Shown in pieces: positions 1 through 8,459 of a stretch of DNA of 16,619 nt (position 1 is its first letter; each line of letters starts with the position of its first letter). The stretch is from assembly GCA_036939355.1 (NCBI GenBank), contig JALLAP010000207.1, positions 1-16,619 of the forward strand. Reading direction: 5' to 3'. The notes below the pieces were generated by a model, which was not told the origin of the DNA, ran no database searches, and worked only from the letters and a program-made list of their open reading frames with translations. Source of the DNA: Thalassiosira profunda. Taxonomy: Eukaryota; Bacillariophyta; Thalassiosirophyceae; Thalassiosirales; Thalassiosiraceae. The translations under genes and the position numbers were made by a program.

Positions 1-2275
1 GAGCAGGTCGAGTGGCATTGCTCGCAAATATTCCGCTCCTCGCAAATGTCGCAAGCTCCGCAAGACGACGATGTTGCAATTTTCCCAAAGCAGAGTGGGC
101 ATGTTGATGACTCATTGGCATTGCCCTTGCTCTCCGATTGTTCAATGTCATCGTTGCCTTCAGCTGGCGTGTCAACCTCTGCGCTCAGCCTGTCAATCAG
201 TTCTTGCGTCGACAGTTCAGCCACATCCTCAGAACCAACTCCACCAACTCCACCAATCTCAGCCAACGCATCGTGCAGTCTCCTTTCCTTCAGCCGAGTG
301 TCGACCCGGCCCAGAAGACTCAGAAGACGGCGGCGGATAGACTCCAAATCTTCAACTGTAGAGGCAGCATCGATTCGGTATTCGGACCATCTCTCGAGAG
401 TCTTATTGACAACCTTTGTTGAGTTCGCTGTCCTGTTTGCCAGCGGCTGCGAATTGTTTGGGCCAGGGCGAGCAGGAGCATGGACTGGTTCAGGGGCAGC
501 AGGCTGCGCCGTAGCAGTCATGGCGGCAGTGGGTGCACCAGCAGGCGCAAGGTTCGTGGTAGGGCCAGCCTTTCCCGAACTGGTTGTTGGGTTTTTTGCA
601 TCCCTGCCCATTGCTGCAGCTGGAAAATCTGACGCCTTTTTCAGTCCGTTCCTTGCGATGAATCCAAGAACTCGCTGGATGATGAGAGGGCCAAAGAGTC
701 GAACCTGCTGAGCATCAAGGCCGCATTCCAGCAACTCTTTGGAGGTAGTTGGGGCCCGGCCAACAATCGCACGGATAGTCGCGTCCGATAATGAGATATG
801 CGGCAATGTATTCTCGATGCTCTCCCGCAACTCTTTCGTGTATTGCAGTATGCTCGATGCCGAGTTTGCGCCTCCTGTCTGCGATGAATCCTCAACAGAC
901 ACGCATTTTTGCCTCTCCTTCGTCCGTTTCTTCTTCGTTTCTTCTGACGCATCCTCGCCGTGTTCCTCACGAAATGTGGCCATGGCTGCGTTCCACTTCT
1001 CCTTGGCGACCGCCGCCTTGTCGTTGTACGGCCGCCGCTCGTCCTCGCTCAGCTCCTTCCACTCCTTGCCCACCTTGGACCCCTGGTTTGGCGAGAGAAC
1101 GCGGAGATGAGTTAGGTAAGTACACAAGAAGCAAGAACAATGTGCGGCAAACGTCATCTCACCAACTCGGACCGAGTCAGGCCGGGGGCTTCTTTCGCGA
1201 TTCTCGGACGAGCATCCTTCGAGAAAAACATGAAGGCGTTGTTGGGCTTCTTGGGCTTCTGCTTCACTGATTCCTCGTCGACCTTCCCCTCGCTGCCGCC
1301 ATTATCGTTCGCTGTCTGGACACGGGAGTCCTTCGAGGTCTTCTTTGCCGTGTTCTCCTCCTGCGGTTTCTCCTCCCTCAAAAAGTAAAGGACTTGGTCC
1401 ACGATCACCTGCCCGAAGAAACGAATTTGCAACTCAGTGAGGCCGCAGCCACTCAGCTCCAGCAACGACAAGGGTAGTAGGCGGGCAATTGCTTCGATCT
1501 GGGCGTCAGCCAGCTTGAAAGTTTGGCACGCCGGCTGCTCGTTCCAACGGGACGCCAGCCACTTCAGCTGGTCCAACAACACCTTTGTGCGATCCAAAGG
1601 GAGAGTCTTTCCCTTCACAACTTCCGCGGCATCTGGCGGCGCAGAGGGCTGGGAAGCCCCCTTCTTCTTGGGAGGGACGGTGCTCTCGCTGTCGCTATCG
1701 CCGTAGGTTTCGTCATCGTCGTCGCTGTCGTCATCCAGCTCAATCACCTCGGTCTCCCCCGCCTTTTTATCTGCCTCTACATGCACCATCTTGTCCCGCT
1801 GTCCCCTCCTTCTCTTAGGCGACGGAGATTCATCCACCGAAGACGTGCAGGTGGGCGCCTTCGGATCAGCCTCATTTTCTCTCGACCTCTTTGTCCCACC
1901 ATTCATCCCTTTAGAGTCGTCATCCTTCTTCTCCTCGGCGGCTGGCTCGTGCACCGTTTTCGCGTCATCAACCCGCTGCTCCGATCCGGTGTGTGCGGGG
2001 GGGGGCGCCACCTTCTCCCCATTAATTGCAGCTCCATCCATCAAAATATTCACATCGACTGCGTTGCTGTCCCCAGCATCAGCAGGGAACAGGACGTCCG
2101 GTGCACCTGATGTGTCATTGCCACCAGTCGATGCCGAAGCACGAGCAGCCGCCTCTGTGATGGGGCTACCGCTAGCCGCGGCGATCGACGCCGCCGACAC
2201 CCCTCCCCCTCCCACCGTCTTGAGGGGGAGGGTGCTGTACTCGACTTGGTCAACGAACTTGCGGAACGACGGCAT
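1..2275 (-). CDS. HMG-box chromatin protein with two HRDC-like domains and a Cys-rich finger (3' end cut by window edge)
   Basis: Two exons, 2275-1163 and 1082-<1, joined across an 80-nt GTGAGA...CAG intron (1083-1162). The intron cuts the HMG box; splicing joins residue L371 to GSKVGKEWKEL and restores a complete box at about 340-411 (begins KPKKPNNAFMFF). At least 731 residues are present, all open to the edge. Order seen: low-complexity N-terminus; basic patches at 154-157 (KRRR) and 202-205 (PKKK), likely nuclear signals; VIEL at 177-180 followed by an acidic run, a SUMO-interaction-like motif; HRDC-like repeat 234-302; HMG box; HRDC-like repeat 449-517; Pro/Ala-rich linker; eight cysteines at 699-731 in the pattern C-x2-C-x9-C-x2-C-x2-C-x5-C-x2-C-x3-C. 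HMG boxes bind and bend DNA; HRDC domains bind DNA or protein in RecQ and RNase D. A nuclear DNA-associated role is inferred. The start is the ATG beginning MPSFRKFV. The HMG call is firm, HRDC likely, the finger type unknown. Confidence 0.85.
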
Positions 2276-2435
2276 CGTCGAACCAGGGGGAGGGGAGTGG
2301 AGTGGTCGGGTGGGGGGGTACGAAGGTGGACCACGAAAAAGAAAAGTGAAAGGGAAGGGGAACGTATGTAGGCGAAACTACGCGTACAATACTACTTAGT
2401 AGCTTCACTTTGAGTTGGCGCGGCGTTTTGTCGCC
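2276..2435. other. 160-bp spacer between two minus-strand genes, G-run cluster
   Basis: This holds the 3' flank of the FkbM gene and the promoter/5' leader of the HMG gene. The plus strand carries four G runs at 2286-2318 (5, 4, 3 and 7 G) next to the HMG start codon, so the transcribed RNA would be C-rich there. An 8-bp palindrome TACGCGTA lies at 2379-2386. No gene is seen. A promoter function is inferred from position only. Confidence 0.4.
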
Positions 2436-3764
2436 TCATCCAATCAGCTGCTGCCGCTCCTTCATCATGTGATCCCTCATCTCTCTAGCCAGCAGTTCCT
2501 TTCTTTCGCGCTGGATGGCCGTCGCCCGCCGCCACGCCTCGGTGCCCCACCGGATATAAACGTCGCTCGCCTCCAGGAAGCCCGCAAACAATGCGTACTT
2601 TCCGGTCTTGGCCATGTGCCGGCGTATCTTGTGCACCGATTCGCAATTGGCCTCCGGACAATACGTATTCTGTATCTCGATCATCAGCACGTCGATCGAG
2701 AGGACGTTGAAGTCCAAAGTCTCGAGCACCATCAGCTCGGCGCCCTCGACGTCCAGCGAGAAGAAGGATATCAGTCCCTCCGGACCAAACACGTCGTGCA
2801 ATACCGGAGTCAGCGGGCCGCACGGAACCTCCACCGTTTCTCGTCCGGTGTACGACTTTGCCAACCCCTCCATTCCGTTGTTACTGAGAGGAATGTCGTA
2901 AAATTTCGCGGTACTTCCCTCTTCTTTGCAGGTGGGCGAGAAGCTCAGCTTTACGGCGTGCGGTCGATTCCGTATCACCTGCTCGTACGATTTCGATTGC
3001 GCCTCGATCAACAGGCCATCCCATCCGAGGCATTTGTCGAAGAACATGGTATTTGCTTCGTCTTTTCCGTCGAAGGCGCCCAATTCCACGTACGTTCCTT
3101 TGGGCAATTGAGACTCCTCGCTCGGCGAGGATGCCAGCGTGCTGTTTTTGAAGAGATCGTAGATAATCTGGATCCATAACATTGCGTCAGCTGGGGCAAT
3201 GAATTGATCAGATAAAATAATGAGCACATCGACACGCACCTTGTCCTCGTGAAACCTCGATCTGATAGATTGCAAATTGGCAGAGCAAAAGATGAGCTCA
3301 CATGCGCAATGCATCAATATCAACTGACCATGCAACGTCTAAACACACCTCTCTGTCTTTGGTAGCTTGAAGAAATCGAAGAAGTCGGGCCGCTTCCCGC
3401 ACGCATCATCCGGCCCCTCCCGTTTCGACGCCGGCAGCAGTCCCCGGTACCCCGCGTACTTTTCATTGAACTCTTCATCGCTGATGGACGGCACGTTCTG
3501 GATATTGGCATGGCTGGTTGATATTGGCTGTCGCGGCGGTGGCTTCGGCTGCGTATCCTCGAGGTGGCGCCGGCGCACCGCCCCGGGGCTGATTTGACTG
3601 TTTCTGCCTGGGGTATCCTCGTGGGAGGCGTCGAGCAGTCGTTTGTGCGCCAGGGTTAGGGTCAAGACGATGGCGACGTTTAGCAGCAGGAGGGCGGCGA
3701 TCCGGCCGTTGCGGGTGACCTTGAGTTTGGTGGTGGCCGAGGCGGAGGGCCGCTTGACCTTCAT
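2436..3764 (-). CDS. FkbM-family methyltransferase, type II membrane protein
   Basis: Three exons: 3764-3349, a 22-nt microexon 3261-3240, and 3167-2436. They sum to 1170 nt, 389 residues, ending in TGA. Introns are 3262-3348 (GTGTGT...CAG) and 3168-3239 (GTGCGT...CAG). A signal-anchor helix at about 22-40 follows a short basic N-terminus, so the enzyme probably faces the Golgi or ER lumen. The catalytic domain covers about 140-345: the SRFHEDKIIYDLF segment is formed only by splicing in the microexon, then SAM-binding VELGAFDG (173-180), an acidic strand end LLIEA (198-202), and the family hallmark SLDVEGAE (283-290). FkbM enzymes are SAM-dependent O-methyltransferases, often acting on sugars; the substrate here is unknown. 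The C-terminus is a charged Arg/Glu/Lys-rich tail. The second intron is 72 nt with no stop, so its retention would give a 413-residue form. The gene is divergent from the lipase gene. Confidence 0.86.
3168..3239 (-). other. 72-nt in-frame intron of the FkbM gene, readable without a stop
   Basis: It starts GTGCGT and ends ATCCAG with a possible branch sequence CTGAC upstream. Removal joins HEDK directly to IIYDLF, which matches the FkbM family pattern. Retention adds 24 residues and keeps frame. An internal CCCCAG could act as an acceptor but would break the frame. The choice rests on family pattern, not on transcript data. Confidence 0.6.
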
Positions 3765-3888
3765 CGTCGCGGTGTGATGTGAGGGAGGAGGGCCGCTTTG
3801 GTTTCACCTCTTCTCGCGCGAAGTATCTTGCAAAAGATCTCGCACTGCAGCGCCGCGGACCTCAACTATCGTAACCACTTCGCGAGCC
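3765..3888. promoter_or_regulatory. 124-bp shared divergent promoter (FkbM / lipase)
   Basis: The start codons of the two genes face away from each other over 124 bp, so the promoters must share or overlap in this space. A perfect 8-bp palindrome TCGCGCGA sits at 3814-3821 inside a near-symmetric CTTC...GAAG element, loosely resembling E2F-type sites. No TATA box is evident to me. Regulatory function is inferred from geometry. Confidence 0.4.
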
Positions 3889-5475
3889 ATGACGGGGATC
3901 AATCAACCGCCGCCGCCATCCAGGGGATCCCTCTCCCGCAGCCGCGCCCACCGCCTGCGGCCGCCGTTCTCCCTGACCGTCGCCGGCAGGGCGCTCGCCG
4001 CTAGTACCGTCGCCTATCTCGAGCCGCACGCGCGGGGACTGAAGTTCGCCGCCTACGATGGCATAGTGAAGCAGACGCTGCTCCCTCCCTTCTCGGAGGT
4101 GGTGGCGAAGGAAGCTCGAGGGAGAGATATTTCGAAGCAGTCGAGTTTAGAGCAGGAGGGTGAGGCTGAGGGTGGTGGCGAGCAATCAGTGGATCAGACG
4201 GATGACGTTGCAAACACCACCACTTCGCAATCAGTGGATCAGACGGATGATGTTGCAAACAGTGCACATGATGTGAGCGAACTTCGCGAGAGGTTCAACG
4301 GGGACTACGAGCTGTTCGAAAAGTACGACAGGTCTGGCAAGCAGAGGGTGCGATGCCTCATTGCAGTGGTGCATGGCAAAGTAATGCCAAGAGACGCCGG
4401 GGACAAGGGTACAGAAGATCTAGCAGATTTGCAATATGGTGGAAATACTCTGAAAGATTTGCAATTCACGCCTGGATCGATGTCGATTACCTTCCGGGGA
4501 ACCGACACCCTGCAGAATGTGATCGCGGACGTGAAAGCAGTCACTGTGCCGTACAACGACCCGCCGTTTGTTCCCTCTGAAATTGGTGGTGGGCCGAAGT
4601 GCAGCTCCACATCGGACGGCTCGAGATTCATGAGCAGGGCGACAGTTCACTACGGATTTGTTGAATCGTGGTACGGAGACGATCTCCGCCAAACGATCTT
4701 GCAATACGCATTCGACAAGCTGAAGGAGCTGAATTGTGAGACCGAAGAAGCGCGGCGTCTGGGGTTGGCCATCTTGCCCTCGGCTAAGGCAAAGGAAGTG
4801 CACCACAGAGGGTTGGCCATTTCACCTGCCACCGTCTCTGTGGACATCACTGGCCACAGCCTTGGCGGCTCGCTCGCAGTACTTGCAGCATTCGATCTCG
4901 CAAAATGTCTTAGACATCTCGGAACGGCAAATCAGTCTCACATCCGCGTCTACACTCTGGGATGCCCGCGAGTTGGCAACGTCAAGTTTGCGGAGGCATT
5001 CAACACTCTTGTGCCCGATTGCTGGAATGTCCTCAATGATAACGACATTGTGCCCGGCATCCCTTACTCACCTAAGATCGTACGATCGCGATTGCCCGCC
5101 ATTTGTCCGTGCAAGGAGACGGGGTACAAACGGCACGGGAGGGCGGTGATACTCAAAGACAACGGAGCACTAGTGGTCGATCCGAGCCGGTGGATCAAGT
5201 ATCGGCGCGAGGCGAAGACGCTCCGATTGAAGAGGGCAGTGGATTCGCACAAGACAAGCAGCTACCGGGAGCACATCCGGGCAGCAATTCGGAACGAGAT
5301 TGACGAAGAGAGCCGATTGAATATGCCTACATCGCGTGATCATGTAGACAACGAGGCAGGAGTGGGAGTGGGATTGAAGGAAGTTAACGATCTTTTGGAA
5401 CGGCTGGGAGATGTGATAGGGGACGCACTGTCGGATCCAAATCGATCGATACGGCTCCTCCCAGGCGCCACGTAA
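3889..5475 (+). CDS. Class 3 (fungal/plant type) triacylglycerol lipase-like hydrolase
   Basis: A single exon of 528 residues ending in TAA. The alpha/beta-hydrolase core spans about 195-460. FRGT at 202-205 is the usual oxyanion-side strand of Lipase_3 enzymes. GHSLGG carries the nucleophile Ser324. NDNDIVP supplies the acid, most likely Asp386. The catalytic histidine is probably His454 in an H-x5-Y context; His416 is the alternative. The family hydrolyses acylglycerol or polar-lipid esters; the substrate cannot be read from sequence. About 190 residues precede the core: an Arg/Ser/Pro-rich start that could be an organelle-targeting peptide, a weakly hydrophobic stretch, then an acidic linker with a 15-residue direct repeat containing SVDQTDDVAN. 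A tail of about 60 residues after the core has no recognised domain. The start is the first ATG in frame. Lipase assignment is firm; location is uncertain. Confidence 0.9.
   Translation: MTGINQPPPPSRGSLSRSRAHRLRPPFSLTVAGRALAASTVAYLEPHARGLKFAAYDGIVKQTLLPPFSEVVAKEARGRDISKQSSLEQEGEAEGGGEQSVDQTDDVANTTTSQSVDQTDDVANSAHDVSELRERFNGDYELFEKYDRSGKQRVRCLIAVVHGKVMPRDAGDKGTEDLADLQYGGNTLKDLQFTPGSMSITFRGTDTLQNVIADVKAVTVPYNDPPFVPSEIGGGPKCSSTSDGSRFMSRATVHYGFVESWYGDDLRQTILQYAFDKLKELNCETEEARRLGLAILPSAKAKEVHHRGLAISPATVSVDITGHSLGGSLAVLAAFDLAKCLRHLGTANQSHIRVYTLGCPRVGNVKFAEAFNTLVPDCWNVLNDNDIVPGIPYSPKIVRSRLPAICPCKETGYKRHGRAVILKDNGALVVDPSRWIKYRREAKTLRLKRAVDSHKTSSYREHIRAAIRNEIDEESRLNMPTSRDHVDNEAGVGVGLKEVNDLLERLGDVIGDALSDPNRSIRLLPGAT
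4182..4260 (+). repeat. Tandem 45-bp-period direct repeat inside the lipase gene
   Basis: Two 34-bp copies (4182-4215 and 4227-4260) differ at one base, a silent C/T change, and are spaced at a 45-bp period. Each encodes QSVDQTDDVAN. The period is a multiple of three, so copy number can vary without breaking the frame. It lies in the linker before the catalytic core. Confidence 0.85.
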
Positions 5476-5739
5476 CGTTGTAGTGAAGTCGTCTCCATGT
5501 TCGCCGCTCGCTCTCTGCTTTTGAGTTGAGTAGGTACTTAGATAGATAAGTAGTACCAGCTATTGTACAGCCGTCGAGTGCTCGTGACGCGCCCGCCAGC
5601 CAGCCGCGAGCAAAGATCAAAGATCCCTGATCCCTGACACCGCCCCGCCCAGCATCGGCCCCATTAGCTGCAACAGCTCGCTCGACGCAAACGTAGATCC
5701 GCTGACACCACACGGTGCAGCGCCCGCCAACCCCCCAAC
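5476..5739. other. 264-bp spacer between lipase and ABCG genes
   Basis: It holds the lipase 3' flank and the ABCG promoter/leader. About 57 bases after the lipase stop a weak imperfect hairpin (GGTAC at 5533-5537 pairing with GTACC at 5553-5557) surrounds an AT-rich GATAGATA loop. At about 5609-5639 two 7-bp units are each doubled (CAAAGAT-type and CCCTGAT-type). I see no gene and no clear TATA box. Confidence 0.4.
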
Positions 5740-8416
5740 ATGGCGGACGACCAGCCGCTCCAGCGCCAGCGGAGCGCCACGCAACGCCGCGTCGAAGATG
5801 CGGTAGGTGGTATCGGCGTCATCGAGTCAGGATTGCCGCCCCGGGTCCGACGCAAGGATTCCGCCCTCCGCAGCTCCGACCTAGTGAGCGAGCGGAGCGC
5901 CCCCTCCTCCCACGCGGGGGGCGCCCGCGGCCGGGGCACCGTGCGGACGAACCGGCGCATGTCCCTGATGGTCGGGCGGGCGTCGCGGGATACGGGAAAC
6001 GAAATCATGCCCGAGGGTCGCGCGAGGGTGGCGAAGTGCGAGGTGGCCGAGCGTAGATTTTGCGGCGTCGCGGGGATCGCGGGGAAGGGCGCGAGGAAGA
6101 CGATCCTGCATCCCCTGCGGGTGGACGTGCCTCCCGGGTCGGTGACGGCCATTCTGGGAACGGCGGAAAGGTATGTGGGGTATGTGATGCATTTTGTTGA
6201 GGGAATAGCAAAATTATTGCAATACTCATTCAGTTGACATTCGCATCTCATCTCTCAATTGGGGCGGAATAGTGGGAAGAGCACACTGCTGAAATTCCTG
6301 GCAGGGTGCATGGACAACAACATGATCTACGAAGGTGCAGGTGAGTTGCTGATTGAATTGTGATGTGCATGTAATATCCTGTCCCTATCTCGTGGAGAGA
6401 TTTACTGATACGATATATCTCGCATCTATCATCTTGGTGCACCAGTGAACTTTCCAGGATCGCAGGCGTACCTGCCGAGGGAAACGTACCTCCATAGATT
6501 CTACACCCCGCGGACCTACATCGAACACTACGATCGTTTGATGTCGACAGATGCAGGGGGTGGATGCTGCGTGTGGAATCGAGGCGGCGATGTCAACGGG
6601 AGTAACGTATCGAACGCGGTCGAGAATACCGGGGGACGACGACGGCTTTACCATCGGAACTCGTCCGTGTCGTCCGCCATGACCACCAGCGATATCGAGA
6701 ATCTGTTGGACAGCTTGCGCATCGATCGGGATCGACGCGACACCATTGTTGGGGACGCGTTCGGCAGAGGCCTGAACCCCGGAGAGCAACGGAGGTTGGA
6801 GCTGGGGCTCTTAGTACTGGGTGCTCCTGATGTAGTGAGTGTGGCGCACTGAAGTTGTTGCAGGATTGCTTGATACAATCATTCTCATCACACGACTACA
6901 TATCCAGCTGTTTTGCGAGGATCCCGTTGAGGGGCTAGACTCGGAGACGGCGCTGCACGTTATGGAGTTTCTGAAGGGCTACATTACGAACTCTAACCGA
7001 AGAGTCGTCGTCACTCTGAACAAGCCTTCCCAATTCATCTGGAGTCTAATTGACAACGCGGTTCTTCTCTCGAAGGGGAGAGTCGTTTATGAAGGCCCGC
7101 GTTTTGACATGGAGTCGTTTTTTGCCTTCCACAAGAGGCCCACCCCAGCGCGCTTCTCGGTAAGAAAGACAAGATGAGGTGCTGTTATCGTCTGTAGTGT
7201 TCTTGTCTCACTTTCGGATGATTGTGCGCAGCCACTGGAGCACTACCTGGCAGTTGTGAATAACTTTCGGCAGTCGAACGCGGCGGTCAATTGGGAGACT
7301 GCGCTAAAAGAATGGCAGGAGGAAGCAGACGAAGACGAAGGCGACGATCTGGCAGATGATATTGAGCTGTGTTTTCCGACAGCAATTCCTGATGTCCACA
7401 TTCCCCAAACGAACCATGAGAGAAGTGGAGCACCGCAAAAACTTTGTTGCTGTGGATCACGATGCAACACGTTCTGCGAGTTGCTCCGGAGATACATTCT
7501 CAACATGCTGCGGAACCCCGGAATGCTCCTGATTCGCTTCGTGATGTACACCGCCCTGTCGTTGATTTTGGGCGTGTTGTTCTTCGATGTACAACAAGAT
7601 GAGAGCTATCTTGCGGTCAACCCCCGTGCGGCGTTGCTGTTTTACAGCAGCAGCTTCTACATTTTCATGATCGTTGCGATACTTCCTTTCCTGGCAAATG
7701 ATCTGCAAATCAGAGACAAAGAGACGCTGAATGGCTTTTACCACCCTGTGACGCACCATTTGGCGTCGGCGGTGGCAAGCATCCCGGCCGTGTTGATATT
7801 GGCTCTGGTGATTTCTCTCATTCTTGTCGGAATGGTTAAGCTGCAGGGTGCCGTCAACTTCTTTGTCATTCTTGCCCTGGCTCTGTGGTGCGCGGAATCT
7901 GCTGCGTTCCTCATGTCAATACTCGTGAGGAATTACATCATTGGCATTGTGCTACTAGCAGGGTGAGTGGAGCAAGACTCGAGTGTCGTTGTGGGCCGCC
8001 AAAGGTGTTCGACTTTGTCTCATTTACTTGGTCATAATGCAGCATGTTTGGGATGGCGATGGCGGTGGAAGGATTCATGCTGGTGCCCTCAATATTTCCC
8101 GCATGGCTGCAGTGGACGTACTATGTACCCTTTCACACGTACGCTTGGAGATCACTCATGTACAATGAGTTCGCGGGCAGTCCCTCGGGCATGGCTGTTC
8201 TCGAGGCTTATGAGATACAGGAGAGCAACATCTACAACGACATGATTGTTCTGTTGTTTTACAGCGTGGTGAGTAGATGGTGCATCGTTAACTGCAATGC
8301 CGATGTCCTTTGACTCTCTACTGAAATGCCGATAGGCGATTCATTTGGCATGTTTGGGAATGGTCGTCCTGCTTGGAAGCCAGTCTAGCTCGGTGCAGAA
8401 AATGAAGAAGTCCTGA
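5740..8416 (+). CDS. ABCG-type half-transporter with degenerate nucleotide-binding domain
   Basis: Seven exons: 5740-6170, 6273-6340, 6446-6834, 6908-7159, 7232-7962, 8043-8268, 8336-8416; total 2178 nt, 725 residues, TGA stop. Each junction keeps frame and domain continuity. The order is nucleotide-binding domain then membrane domain, as in ABCG half-transporters. Walker A is GTAESGKST (140-148, Lys146), rebuilt only by splicing. Later motifs depart from consensus: Arg178 where the Q-loop Gln is expected; LNPGE (276-280) for LSGGE; LFCEDP (297-302), exchanging the usual Asp-Glu of Walker B for Glu-Asp; Asn334 in TLNKPS where the H-loop His is expected. The D-loop GLDS is kept. An acidic linker leads to about six hydrophobic segments near 479-498, 513-533, 566-582, 589-608, 615-637 and 692-714, with an ABC2-type segment RDKETLNGFYHP between the second and third. 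It probably needs a partner with a competent ATPase site. Substrate unknown. Confidence 0.87.
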
Positions 8417-8459
8417 GAGCGACCAGCAGCCCACGAAATAACTTACGCACAGCTTCATT
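8417..8459. other. 43-bp convergent gap between two stop codons
   Basis: Only 43 bp separate the TGA of the ABCG gene from the TGA of the helicase-nuclease gene on the other strand. Both 3' untranslated regions must extend into the opposite gene, so the transcripts likely overlap as antisense pairs. No canonical AATAAA is visible on either strand within the gap. Confidence 0.6.

Noticed and set aside
46..711. 221-residue plus-strand open frame
   Set aside because: It lies opposite the second exon of the HMG gene, is low-complexity Ser/Ala-rich and has no domain; the minus strand carries the HRDC-like and Cys-rich coding sequence.
1523..2399. Overlapping plus-strand open frames opposite the HMG gene first exon
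   Set aside because: They are complements of Ala/Ser/Asp/Lys-rich coding sequence; no domain, and the minus frame continues into a recognisable HMG box.
3168..3261. A 49-nt intron ending at the internal CCCCAG in the FkbM gene
   Set aside because: It would put the downstream catalytic domain out of frame; the 72-nt intron keeps frame and gives the family pattern.
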